Of a stretch of 64,000 nucleotides of DNA, positions 42,909 through 51,235 are shown piece by piece. The position numbers and the translations under genes were made by a program. Position 1 is the first letter of the stretch; each line of letters opens with the position of its first letter. The stretch comes from Spongiivirga citrea (GTDB lineage Bacteria; Bacteroidota; Bacteroidia; Flavobacteriales; Flavobacteriaceae). The stretch lies in contig NZ_JAABOQ010000002.1 of the NCBI RefSeq assembly GCF_010671565.1, positions 636,824-700,823 of the forward strand, written 5' to 3'. The notes beneath the pieces were generated by a model, which was not told the origin of the DNA, ran no database searches, and was given only the letters and a program-made list of their open reading frames with translations.

Positions 42909-44018
42909 TTAATCTTGTGTGGGAATAAGCTGTGCGGCTCTATAGAATGGAAAGAAATGATATTTTAATTGATCTTCAGGAATTTCATCAAAATACTGAT
43001 TCGCTTTATAACAAAGTTTAGCATATACCTGTTGGTCTATAACCTTGCGACCGGTATAAAAAACAACATCTTTATCATAAGGAAACATTGCCTTCTTATG
43101 CTTGTAAAGCCCATCTCCATTTTTAATACCGCCTCCTAGAACGTATTGTGTTCTTCCAAGATTAATAGCCCATTTTACAACCTCTACTCTAAGGAAGTCA
43201 TTGGGTCGCATATGAAAATAATCCGAATTAGTTCCCCCTAGATACGCATATATCGTATGATTCTGATCAATAATTAATTCACCAGAAACGGCGGTTTCGT
43301 CTAAAAAAACCAAAGCAATAGCAAATTTATTTATGTTGTTTTCGAGTAATCCATTAAAATAATCCTGATTATAAAAATATTGGCTATCGGCTTTATTCCG
43401 TCTCATTGTCTGATTGTATATTTCATGAAACATATCAATCGCTTTTGTAGTAATATCCGCTCCCTGAAAAACTTTGAAACGCAAATTATGCTTAAGCGCC
43501 CTACGGTAATTGTTGCGAACTTTTCTATCAAAAGATTCCCATTGTTTATCAAAATCTGATTTCAAATTTCCTCTTACGTTTTGCAAAGTTTCTAATAGGT
43601 TACCCGTATATCGTTTATGATTTTCATCTAAACTAAACCTTACAAACTCAGTAATAACATTATTTTGTCGGTACCATTGATCAACATAAGACCAAAACAC
43701 ACCTAAAACCTCTTCGCTTTTATCATCTAACAACAGCGGTCCGCTATATCCGTACTGCGTAACTACATCATAATATTGTGTATCCTGATCATTAATACGA
43801 ATCTTCCTTAAAATAAAAGGCATTAGCACCAAATTATGCTGTCCATCATTAAGTAAAAAGTACCTTAACGAATTTGTATCCTTTTTAAAATGCCTTAAAT
43901 GTTCAAAACAGTAATAAATATTGCTATCAGCATGCTTTTGAAGCAATTCTTTATACTGATCGATATCATTAGAGGAACTTAAGTTATATACTAAAAGATT
44001 ATAATCTTTTTGAGGCAT
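42909..44018 (-). CDS. GNAT/FemAB-like transferase
   Basis: 369 residues. It resembles the FemAB/Acetyltransf_6 group: two GNAT-like halves, a basic central region (SFDRKVRNNYRRALKHNLRF), FYNQDYFNGLLENNINKFAIALVFLDETAVSGELI, and the C-terminal YVLGGGIKNGDGLYKHKKAMFP block. Related proteins transfer amino acids from aminoacyl-tRNA, or acyl groups, to envelope polymers. No signal peptide is seen, so it is cytosolic. It lies between the ATP-grasp and MBOAT genes in the operon. The donor and acceptor are unknown. Confidence 0.83.
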   Translation of the reverse strand: MPQKDYNLLVYNLSSSNDIDQYKELLQKHADSNIYYCFEHLRHFKKDTNSLRYFLLNDGQHNLVLMPFILRKIRINDQDTQYYDVVTQYGYSGPLLLDDKSEEVLGVFWSYVDQWYRQNNVITEFVRFSLDENHKRYTGNLLETLQNVRGNLKSDFDKQWESFDRKVRNNYRRALKHNLRFKVFQGADITTKAIDMFHEIYNQTMRRNKADSQYFYNQDYFNGLLENNINKFAIALVFLDETAVSGELIIDQNHTIYAYLGGTNSDYFHMRPNDFLRVEVVKWAINLGRTQYVLGGGIKNGDGLYKHKKAMFPYDKDVVFYTGRKVIDQQVYAKLCYKANQYFDEIPEDQLKYHFFPFYRAAQLIPTQD

Positions 44019-44038
44019 AGTATCTATAATTATTTATA

Positions 44039-45052
44039 TCAAGAAATTTTTAGAAGTCTATCACATTTAGAAAAAATAACTCCTGATTGATAATTATTAA
44101 ACTCTTGTACATTATTATTACCCATTAACCAATTAACGTAAATAGCAGCTGTATTAATTCCTCCCTCATGAGAAAAAGGATATCCGCCACCAAATCTAGG
44201 GTTAAGTTCTAGAACATAAAGGTCTTTGCCTTTCCTAAATATATCGCAATCTAGCGTTCCTATATGCCCTAACTTCTCACCTATTTGACGCCCTATTTTA
44301 TTAAAATCATCGCCCTTTACTGTCTTGGCTTTATCTGTTTCTCCGGAACGCATAAAAAGTTTTTCTCTTGCAAAAGATCCAAAGTATTTCCCTTCAAAAT
44401 CATTAAGAATGTCCATTCCATATTCCGTTCCATCAATCTTTTCCTGTATCAACAATGCATTTTCTAACGAGTCATCACCAGACATAGCATTGTCATATGA
44501 TTTTTCAATCTTAAGCAGCTGAAGCTTATGAATTAATTCAAGTTCTTCAATATTATCAGCAAAATCTATTCCTACAGATGCACTACCCCATCTAGGTTTT
44601 ACAACCAAAGGAAACTTTAAGTCACCATTATTAATAGCTGTAATAGCAGATTCTAGGGAAATATAAGTTTTAGGGGATTTTAAGCCAATTTTTTCAATGA
44701 AATGATGAGTTTCCCATTTATCAAAAGAAATATTGATAACCTCTGGGCTCGATACAATTACTTTAACACCTGTAGATTCTATCTCTGCCTTATTCTTAGC
44801 AAGTATCGGTAACTCGAAATCATTAAGAGAGATGAGTGCATCTATTTTGTATTGAGAGATCGCTTTTTTAAGGCTATTGATATAATTATCATCATGAATA
44901 CTGGGCATTATAATTGCATTATCCGCATCTACTAGAGCTGGCGCTGTATTTTGATTATCTGCTGCAAATACCAATCCTCCGTTTAATTCCTTTTTAAAGT
45001 AATTAATCAGATAATTTCTCCTACCTGCACAGGTAAAAAGGATGTTAGGCAT
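44039..45052 (-). CDS. ATP-grasp ligase
   Basis: 337 residues. A pre-ATP-grasp domain (ILFTCAGRRNYLINYFKKEL) is followed by the ATP-grasp fold: Lys in FPLVVKPRWGSASVGID, and the metal-binding ELNPRFGGGYPFSHEGG. Family members join a carboxylate to an amine or thiol with ATP. Its start overlaps the stop of the PLP decarboxylase gene by 8 bp, so the two enzymes probably act on one substrate. The trio with the nearby ACP recalls BtrI/BtrJ/BtrK of butirosin biosynthesis, where an ATP-grasp enzyme loads glutamate on an ACP before decarboxylation. Acceptor identity is inferred. Confidence 0.87.
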   Translation of the reverse strand: MPNILFTCAGRRNYLINYFKKELNGGLVFAADNQNTAPALVDADNAIIMPSIHDDNYINSLKKAISQYKIDALISLNDFELPILAKNKAEIESTGVKVIVSSPEVINISFDKWETHHFIEKIGLKSPKTYISLESAITAINNGDLKFPLVVKPRWGSASVGIDFADNIEELELIHKLQLLKIEKSYDNAMSGDDSLENALLIQEKIDGTEYGMDILNDFEGKYFGSFAREKLFMRSGETDKAKTVKGDDFNKIGRQIGEKLGHIGTLDCDIFRKGKDLYVLELNPRFGGGYPFSHEGGINTAAIYVNWLMGNNNVQEFNNYQSGVIFSKCDRLLKIS

Positions 45053-46307
45053 AATCGTTTATTTTATAGTTAGTTAGTAGGCTATTAATATCCTGTTTAT
45101 CACGAATAACCTCAATAGTACTGTCATTTTTGATAGAAATAATAGCTGGGATAAAATTGATGAAATTTGGAGTCTTAACAACGGTATAAGCTCCAATATT
45201 ATCAATCTTTATAAAATCATTGGATTTTAGATTCTTAATCGAAACATCTTTTAAAACCACATCTTTCTCCATACAGGTCGTTCCAACAATGTCGTAAATT
45301 TCATTCAACTCACTGCTTTGTGTTTCTGGCTTATGAACTATTGAATGAGGAAGATTGTAGCTGTGCATTGTCGGTTTGACATTATACACCCCGCCTTCAA
45401 TTAATGCAAAACGTTTGTCTTTAATCTTTTTAACGTCTAGTACCTTAGCAATATAAGAAAGTGAGTTTGAAACTACTGAAACACCGGGTTCCAAAATAAT
45501 ATGAGGACTATTTTTATTAAACCAGCTATTTCTTTTTAAAGTAGTTACAATGGTACTTGCATAGTCATCAAACGATGGTGTTTCCCTGTTAAGAAAACCC
45601 TTTGGCATTGGACCAAAAAAACCACCTCCAACGTTAAAATATTGGATGTCGTTTAGCTGGAAGGTATCTCTTACTTGACATAACGTTGTTGCTATGGTTT
45701 CAAAGTTTCTTAAACTACGATCGGAAGATGATGTATGTCCATGCAATGCGTAAATGGTAATATTCATGCTCCTAAGCCTGTCAATTACCTTAGCGAATTC
45801 TTCACCATAACAATCAAAACCGAAACGACCAATTTTTAGACCTTCCTGAATGACCGACTTTCCGTCATCTCCAACTAAAGACATGTTAATACGTAATCCT
45901 ACAGCAATCTTTTTCTGCGGATGCGCCTTGCGTATCTCTTCTAAATATTGAACTTCTAATTCAGAATCCAGATTCACTATACTACCGTTAAGTATTGTTC
46001 TTTCCAGATCTTCTAGCCTTTTATAAGGACCATTGAAAATTATTTGATCAAATGAATATCCAAGTTTTAGAGCAAGTTCTAATTCCATATCAGAAACTAC
46101 CTCCGCATACACGTCATTTTCTTTGGCTATTTGACAAAGCCTTGGTATATAGTTGGTTTTAAATGAGTAACCAATTATGATCTTTGGATAAAGCTTTTCA
46201 AACGCTACACGAAGATCCTTAATATTATCAAGGTAGTTCTTTTCGTTTAAAGCATAAAAAGAATTCCCAATTCTATTTGACAATCTTTCTAAGGTATTAT
46301 AATCCAT
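45045..46307 (-). CDS. PLP-dependent decarboxylase (DapDC/ODC fold type III)
   Basis: 420 residues. The alanine-racemase-like barrel has PLP Lys50 in IGYSFKTNYIPRLC, HGHTSSSDRSL, NVGGGFFG and EPGVSVVSN. The C-terminal domain contributes the Cys of VGTTCMEKDVV (DAPDC: C-D-x-x-D). The family decarboxylates diaminopimelate, ornithine or similar D/L-amino acids. A house-keeping LysA would not sit in a glycan locus next to an ATP-grasp ligase, so a dedicated amino-acid building block is likely. Exosortase-linked glycan loci also carry such a decarboxylase with an AMP ligase and ACP. Confidence 0.9.
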   Translation of the reverse strand: MDYNTLERLSNRIGNSFYALNEKNYLDNIKDLRVAFEKLYPKIIIGYSFKTNYIPRLCQIAKENDVYAEVVSDMELELALKLGYSFDQIIFNGPYKRLEDLERTILNGSIVNLDSELEVQYLEEIRKAHPQKKIAVGLRINMSLVGDDGKSVIQEGLKIGRFGFDCYGEEFAKVIDRLRSMNITIYALHGHTSSSDRSLRNFETIATTLCQVRDTFQLNDIQYFNVGGGFFGPMPKGFLNRETPSFDDYASTIVTTLKRNSWFNKNSPHIILEPGVSVVSNSLSYIAKVLDVKKIKDKRFALIEGGVYNVKPTMHSYNLPHSIVHKPETQSSELNEIYDIVGTTCMEKDVVLKDVSIKNLKSNDFIKIDNIGAYTVVKTPNFINFIPAIISIKNDSTIEVIRDKQDINSLLTNYKINDYA

Positions 46308-46341
46308 AATATCAACTAATTAACTCAATTTCAAACCCACT

Positions 46342-46359
46342 CGAAAGTTGTTACTTTCG
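46342..46359. other. Short stem-loop between NeuD-type and decarboxylase genes
   Basis: CGAAAGT and ACTTTCG enclose a TGTT loop inside a 105-bp gap of the operon. It has no T-tract, so it is more likely an mRNA structure than a terminator. Confidence 0.35.
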
Positions 46360-46412
46360 TCCAGAATACTATTAACAAATTTCACTTTGTTTACTCGTTG
46401 TAATCAATAAGA

Positions 46413-47099
46413 TTAATTTAAATAAGGGTATCCCTTATCAATTGATTGTATTTTCTTTGCGGGAATTCCCATTACTAAAGTTAGGCTTTCAACATCATTG
46501 AGCACCATGCTGCCAGAGCCTACAACAGTGTGATCCCCTATTGATATATTTTGTTTTATACTTACTCCTATTCCTATTGCGGTTGCCATTCCAATTTTCA
46601 CACTACCCCCAAGCGTTACACCTGGTGCTAAACTCGAAAAACTCTTTAAAACACTATCATGACCAACGGAAGCTTTGGTATTTATTATACAACTATCCGC
46701 TATAATTGCATCACTATTGATTATAGTACCAGCCATAATGGCAACGCCATTTCCAATTTTCACTCCCTTTCCTATTATGGATGAGGGGTGGATTGCATTA
46801 ATAAAATTAAATTCTGGAACAAGTTTAGTAACACGTTGATGCATTTGTAACCGATTCCAATTATCCCCAATTGCGATAATTCCTGCGTTAAAATTATACT
46901 CTTTACAAAGCCCCTGTAAGTTATCCTCCCTACCAATTACTTCATAGTCAAAAAGTCTTGTCCCTATTGGTTTATAGGAATCGACTAAACCAACAATAGT
47001 ATATTCGCCAATTTGCTCCAGAATATCGACGATGACTTTGGCATGACCAGAAGCGCCAAAAATCGCGACGTTTATATTTTTATTAGAGAGCATAGACAC
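46413..47099 (-). CDS. PglD/NeuD-type sugar O/N-acetyltransferase
   Basis: 228 residues. It has a Rossmann-like N-terminus (NVAIFGASGHAKVIVDILEQIG) and a left-handed beta-helix of hexapeptide repeats (IGKGVKIGNGVAIMAGTIINSDAIIADSC and onwards), the PglD plan. It would acetylate the amino group placed by the aminotransferase to complete a diacetamido sugar such as UDP-N,N'-diacetylbacillosamine. The residue after the hexapeptide start gives H in SVGHDSVL, the usual catalytic His position. It lies between the GT4 and decarboxylase genes. Confidence 0.92.
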   Translation of the reverse strand: MSMLSNKNINVAIFGASGHAKVIVDILEQIGEYTIVGLVDSYKPIGTRLFDYEVIGREDNLQGLCKEYNFNAGIIAIGDNWNRLQMHQRVTKLVPEFNFINAIHPSSIIGKGVKIGNGVAIMAGTIINSDAIIADSCIINTKASVGHDSVLKSFSSLAPGVTLGGSVKIGMATAIGIGVSIKQNISIGDHTVVGSGSMVLNDVESLTLVMGIPAKKIQSIDKGYPYLN

Positions 47100-47158
47100 T
47101 GGTCAAGTTAATTGTTTTAGTATGTGTTTAAACTTTTAATCGTTAGTACGATCATAAA

Positions 47159-48310
47159 TTAGGTGATTTCCAAGTTTTGGTACTCCGTCAGAATTTGCTG
47201 CCAAACACCTTTTCGTTCATATCGATTAGTAATCATAACTCGTGCGTTGGCTTTCATCTCTTCAACTTCTTGTATTTTATTTACCATAAAACTCATTGCC
47301 TCAATCAAAGCAGCGGTATCCTTTACCGGAATAACCAGTCCGTTCTTTTTATGCTCAATTATTTCATTACATCCATTAATATTAGTAACAATACTGGGCA
47401 ATTCCATAGCTCCTGCTTGCATTACCGTATTGGGAAAACCTTCCCTATAACTTGGAAATACTAAAAAATTAGATATTGCCAAATAAGGTCTGACATCATC
47501 TTGCCAATCTACCAAAATGATATTATCATTACCTTCTATCGAACGATCAGTCTCTGGCAATAAAGGATCTAACTCTCGTTCATGACTACCCACTAATAAA
47601 AGCTTGGCTTCATCACTATTTCTATTTAAATGATCAAAAGCCGCTACCATTTCGTTGAGCCCCTTATCAGCAACCAATCTTCCCAAAAACACAAATACCT
47701 TGTCGTTTTGACCAATCTTAAGCTCCGATTTTAATTTGTTTAATTCCTCATCGCTATATATTGATTTATCAAAAAAAGACGTGTCAATACCATTTGAACT
47801 TCCATTACCTATAACCTTAAGCTTCCTTTCTTTCGCAAAACGGAGCTTTTTGACAATCTCCATAAGACCATGAGAATTTGGATACACTTTGGTAGCGCAC
47901 CAATATGTGACTCTTTCTACGATATTCAGTAGTGTACGTTTGGGCCCTGTTACAACCAGTAAAGGCAAACCAGCAATAGTATGCAGTCTGTTAGGAACTC
48001 TTGCCAGCCATGCTGCTAGCATGCCTATTGTACCTGCTTTTGGGGTATGACTATGGACGATAAAAGGCTTTTCCTTTTTAAGTATTTTATAGAGCGTATA
48101 AACAGCCTTCAAGTCTGTGAAGGGAGTAATCTTTCTGGTTAATGGAATAGCATAAGACCTCACATTAATTTCATTAGCATACCGTTCCAACTTTTCCTTA
48201 TCGCTTGAAACAGCTATCATTTCATAATGATCGCTCATATACTCAAGTTGTCCGGTTAACAAACCAGACATTGAAATAGGGACTGTGGTGATACGAATTA
48301 TTTTTTTCAT
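47159..48310 (-). CDS. Glycosyltransferase family 4 protein (PglA-like)
   Basis: 383 residues, GT-B fold. An N-terminal acceptor domain (SMSGLLTGQLEYM...VHSHTPKAGTIGMLAAWLAR) and a C-terminal nucleotide-sugar domain (FVFLGRLVADKGLNEM, FPSYREGFPNTVMQAGAMELPSIVT) are seen. The second Glu of the E-x7-E motif is Gln. The protein fits the group that adds the second sugar to Und-PP-linked diacetamido-sugar. It is the only glycosyltransferase besides the phosphoglycosyl transferase in the locus, so a very short glycan is built here unless others lie elsewhere. Confidence 0.92.
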   Translation of the reverse strand: MKKIIRITTVPISMSGLLTGQLEYMSDHYEMIAVSSDKEKLERYANEINVRSYAIPLTRKITPFTDLKAVYTLYKILKKEKPFIVHSHTPKAGTIGMLAAWLARVPNRLHTIAGLPLLVVTGPKRTLLNIVERVTYWCATKVYPNSHGLMEIVKKLRFAKERKLKVIGNGSSNGIDTSFFDKSIYSDEELNKLKSELKIGQNDKVFVFLGRLVADKGLNEMVAAFDHLNRNSDEAKLLLVGSHERELDPLLPETDRSIEGNDNIILVDWQDDVRPYLAISNFLVFPSYREGFPNTVMQAGAMELPSIVTNINGCNEIIEHKKNGLVIPVKDTAALIEAMSFMVNKIQEVEEMKANARVMITNRYERKGVWQQILTEYQNLEIT

Positions 48311-48345
48311 AATAATGTTAACTTGGCCTTAAATCATCAAAAAGA

Positions 48346-48597
48346 TTAGGCTTTTGAAGCAAGTTCCTTTTCTAATACCGCAACCAGATCTCCAACATTT
48401 TGCATGTTCATCAAATCCATTAACTGAAACTTAATTGAAAATAAGTTCTCTATTTCATTGATAATCATCATATGAGTGACAGAGTCCCACCCGTCAACAT
48501 CATTGGCCGTTGTTTCATTTTGTAATTCAAAATTATTGTGTTCCAAAACTTTACTAAATGCTTCGGTAATCTTTAAGAGCAATTGTTCTTTATCCAT
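48346..48597 (-). CDS. Acyl/peptidyl carrier protein
   Basis: 83 residues, four-helix carrier. The phosphopantetheine-attachment Ser is S39 in DVDGWDSVTHMM. The W-D-S form matches carriers of amino-acid-type (DltC) and glycan-linked systems more than fatty-acid ACP (D-S-L). It lies 2 bp after the adenylation enzyme gene, making it the probable thioester carrier. No phosphopantetheinyl transferase gene was seen. One carrier serves two adenylation enzymes. Confidence 0.9.
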   Translation of the reverse strand: MDKEQLLLKITEAFSKVLEHNNFELQNETTANDVDGWDSVTHMMIINEIENLFSIKFQLMDLMNMQNVGDLVAVLEKELASKA

Positions 48598-48599
48598 TA

Positions 48600-50099
48600 T
48601 TACAATTTAAAATATGTTCTTAATTTTTTTCTATCAATTTTTCCGTTAAGGCTATGGGGAAATTCCGCTATAAACTCAATATGAGAAGGGATCATATAGG
48701 GTGGCATTTGTTCTTTCAAATAATCCATTATATAATCTATTTCAAAATTGTTTGATTCAAATGCCAATGCAAGTTCAGCATTTTCCAACCTATTCAAAAC
48801 ATCGATTGCAACAACGTTCACCTTTTGTTTCATAACATTCTTTACGTGGTATTCAATCTCAGCAAGTTCTACCCTATAACCACGAATTTTAACTTGAAAG
48901 TCAGCACGGCCAACATACATAAAATCACCTGCTTCATCTTTAAAGCACAAGTCACCCGTTCGGTAATACTTTATGATCTCACCGTTCTTTTCATAATTAA
49001 AAAACACTTTCTTGTTTCTTTCCGGGTTTTTCCAGTAGCCTGGTGTTAATTGAATTCCTCCTAAACATAATTCACCTGTTATTCCATCAGAAACTTCTTT
49101 ATTATTTTCATCTGCTACAAGATAATGGACATTTTTAAGAGGCGAGCCTGTTGAGATTATTCCATTATAAGACTTATTAGCCGTTTCTTTATGATAAGGG
49201 TAGTACCCCGAATATACCGTAAACTCAGTAGGACCATAATAATTGAATATCTGGCAATTTGGCAAACAGTTACTCCATTCTTTAGCTAGATCAAAATGTA
49301 GAGCACCACCACCAAAAGAACAATATCGAACAGAAGGAGCATTTATCTCTCCAAAGTAAGGCCGTAAATAATTAATTATTGAAGGCACCATTGTAAGAAC
49401 ACTAAGTCGTTGTTCTTTTATAAGTTTAAAAATGTACAAGTATTTAATAGCATCCTGTGGAATAGTATAAATTCCAGCACCCGCTAACAACGGAAATAAA
49501 TAGGCTACAACAGAAAAATCAAAAGTAAGTTCAAACATTTGAAGACATCGATCATCGGGGGCCAAATTAAATGGTTCATCCGCATCTATTGCATCAACTA
49601 ACCCTTGCATATTGGAATAGGTAATAGGTACTCCTTTAGGCAATCCTGTGGTTCCAGAGGTAAATAGTATATATGCCAGGTCCTTGCTAGGGTCTTCAAC
49701 TGGTTTCAAAACGGACAAATCACTTTCATCACCTAGTTCAGCTGTATTAATTAGTTCAAATTGATTTAAACTTCCATCTGGCTTGGAATCTAGCACAAAT
49801 GAGGTATCGGTTTGTCTGAAAACCTGTAAATTTCGTTCAGCAGGGTTTTTAGGATTTACAGGTACATAAGCCTTAGCCTCAAACCATAATGCCAAAATAG
49901 CGGCATAGCTTTCCAAATCATCATGAGTAACTAGACCTATCAATTTTTCATCATCCGGTATCTGAGAGCGTATTGAACCACGTATTCCTTCAATTTTATA
50001 TAAGAATTGAGCATATGTATAATCAACCCCATTAATATGAAATGCAATTCGGTCCCTATAGTTTAGAATAGATGCTGCTAGTTGTTGTATAAACTTCAT
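48600..50099 (-). CDS. Stand-alone adenylation enzyme (DltA-like), copy 1
   Basis: 499 residues, the length of DltA. ANL motifs: A3 FTSGTTGLPKG, A5 NYYGPTEFTVYS, A7 YYRTGDLC, A8 GRADFQVKIRGYRVELAEIE and A10 NGKIDRKK with its catalytic Lys. D194 in LTFDFSV sits where NRPS/DltA enzymes use Asp to hold the amino group of an amino acid, so an amino acid is favoured over a fatty acid. It lies 2 bp before the ACP gene and 14 bp after its GNAT-like partner gene. No condensation or thioesterase domain is present. Confidence 0.92.
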   Translation of the reverse strand: MKFIQQLAASILNYRDRIAFHINGVDYTYAQFLYKIEGIRGSIRSQIPDDEKLIGLVTHDDLESYAAILALWFEAKAYVPVNPKNPAERNLQVFRQTDTSFVLDSKPDGSLNQFELINTAELGDESDLSVLKPVEDPSKDLAYILFTSGTTGLPKGVPITYSNMQGLVDAIDADEPFNLAPDDRCLQMFELTFDFSVVAYLFPLLAGAGIYTIPQDAIKYLYIFKLIKEQRLSVLTMVPSIINYLRPYFGEINAPSVRYCSFGGGALHFDLAKEWSNCLPNCQIFNYYGPTEFTVYSGYYPYHKETANKSYNGIISTGSPLKNVHYLVADENNKEVSDGITGELCLGGIQLTPGYWKNPERNKKVFFNYEKNGEIIKYYRTGDLCFKDEAGDFMYVGRADFQVKIRGYRVELAEIEYHVKNVMKQKVNVVAIDVLNRLENAELALAFESNNFEIDYIMDYLKEQMPPYMIPSHIEFIAEFPHSLNGKIDRKKLRTYFKL

Positions 50100-50113
50100 T
50101 ACTTAACTCAATA

Positions 50114-51205
50114 TCAATAATAATTACCGTCCTGCTCCTTCAAAATCAGCCCTTTAGTTTTTTCAATAATTGCATTGTGAGCAAGCGCTACTTTTTTCAC
50201 CTTATGCGTAAAAGTTGTCTTGTAATTTTTTGTTAGTGCTTCACCCACTAACTCATTATCGGTAAAAATGTGGCTCGTTTTTAATTTAATCAAATGCAAC
50301 ATCAGTGCTGATAGATTCGTATCAAAATTTTGTTCGTTTGAAACAAAGTACTTTAAATAAATCTCACCTCCATGATCAGAGAAACAAATAAACCCAATTA
50401 GATCACCCTCACTTATAACTTTAAAAGTATGCAAATCCATCACCGGAGCATAATCCCTTAACTGCACTTTTTCATACACTTTATCAAATAACGGAGTTGT
50501 TAGGTATTGATCTGTAGAAAACTGCCAGTTTAAATAGTCTTTAGTTTTTAGAATAAGGTCATCTTCGCAATTGGAAATTAGCCATTCCTCAATTTCTCGA
50601 TCTAATTGGTTAATATATTCAAACTTAAGGTTACCACCCTGACTTATCGCTTTTTTCTTGTTTAGTTTGCGGTTTCTCGAACTAATTAACCTATCAATAG
50701 CTTTGACCAAAAACTTGGCATACTTTGCAAATTTTATTTTACGAACCACAAGATCCGGGTTCAATCCGAAAAAAACCGCATGTCTCATTCTGGTATGCAA
50801 TTCAGAAAATGGTTGCTTATCGTAAAAGTGCTTAATGTGTTCAGCGTAAAATTTGATCAAAATATTATCACCAGCCAAACGCATACCCTCCATAAAAATA
50901 TAGGTGCTTAGAACCGAATTTTGATATGCGGGTACCACCCACCATTCAATCATCCAATATACCTTTGTCCTATTTGGATCATTAAGTATATCGGGAAGCA
51001 TATATACAAAAGCGATCATCTTGTCATTTTCTAGCCCCACTAACAAACAATAGTCATCTTCCTTAAGTCTTGGGCTTTCTAGTATCCAACATGCGCGATT
51101 TTTACTTATGGGAGCATTTTTACCCGGCCCCCAATAAGTACTATTTGCAACAGCCTGTCGCAAATCACGTTTTGTTAATATGTCTACTTTAACGTTCTTA
51201 CCCAT
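50114..51205 (-). CDS. GNAT-like acyl/aminoacyl transferase, copy 1
   Basis: 363 residues. Two GNAT-like halves are suggested (about 10-135 and 190-340), joined by a basic linker (SSRNRKLNKKKAISQGG). There is no signal peptide. The tail KEQDG-N-Y-Y is shared with the paralogue at 52751-53845 (NEQDG-H-F-S), and both share KNRACWILESPRLKEDD-type starts. Each copy is directly adjacent to an adenylation gene. This supports a transferase that moves the activated acyl group from the ACP to a sugar amine, but neither donor nor acceptor is proven. Confidence 0.78.
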   Translation of the reverse strand: MGKNVKVDILTKRDLRQAVANSTYWGPGKNAPISKNRACWILESPRLKEDDYCLLVGLENDKMIAFVYMLPDILNDPNRTKVYWMIEWWVVPAYQNSVLSTYIFMEGMRLAGDNILIKFYAEHIKHFYDKQPFSELHTRMRHAVFFGLNPDLVVRKIKFAKYAKFLVKAIDRLISSRNRKLNKKKAISQGGNLKFEYINQLDREIEEWLISNCEDDLILKTKDYLNWQFSTDQYLTTPLFDKVYEKVQLRDYAPVMDLHTFKVISEGDLIGFICFSDHGGEIYLKYFVSNEQNFDTNLSALMLHLIKLKTSHIFTDNELVGEALTKNYKTTFTHKVKKVALAHNAIIEKTKGLILKEQDGNYY

Positions 51206-51235
51206 TTATGGGAATTGATTATAAGATTCTACTTT

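Noticed and set aside
45045..46307. Housekeeping lysA (diaminopimelate decarboxylase)
   Set aside because: Family residues fit, but the overlap with an ATP-grasp gene inside a glycan operon favours a dedicated role; lysA itself cannot be excluded without substrate data.
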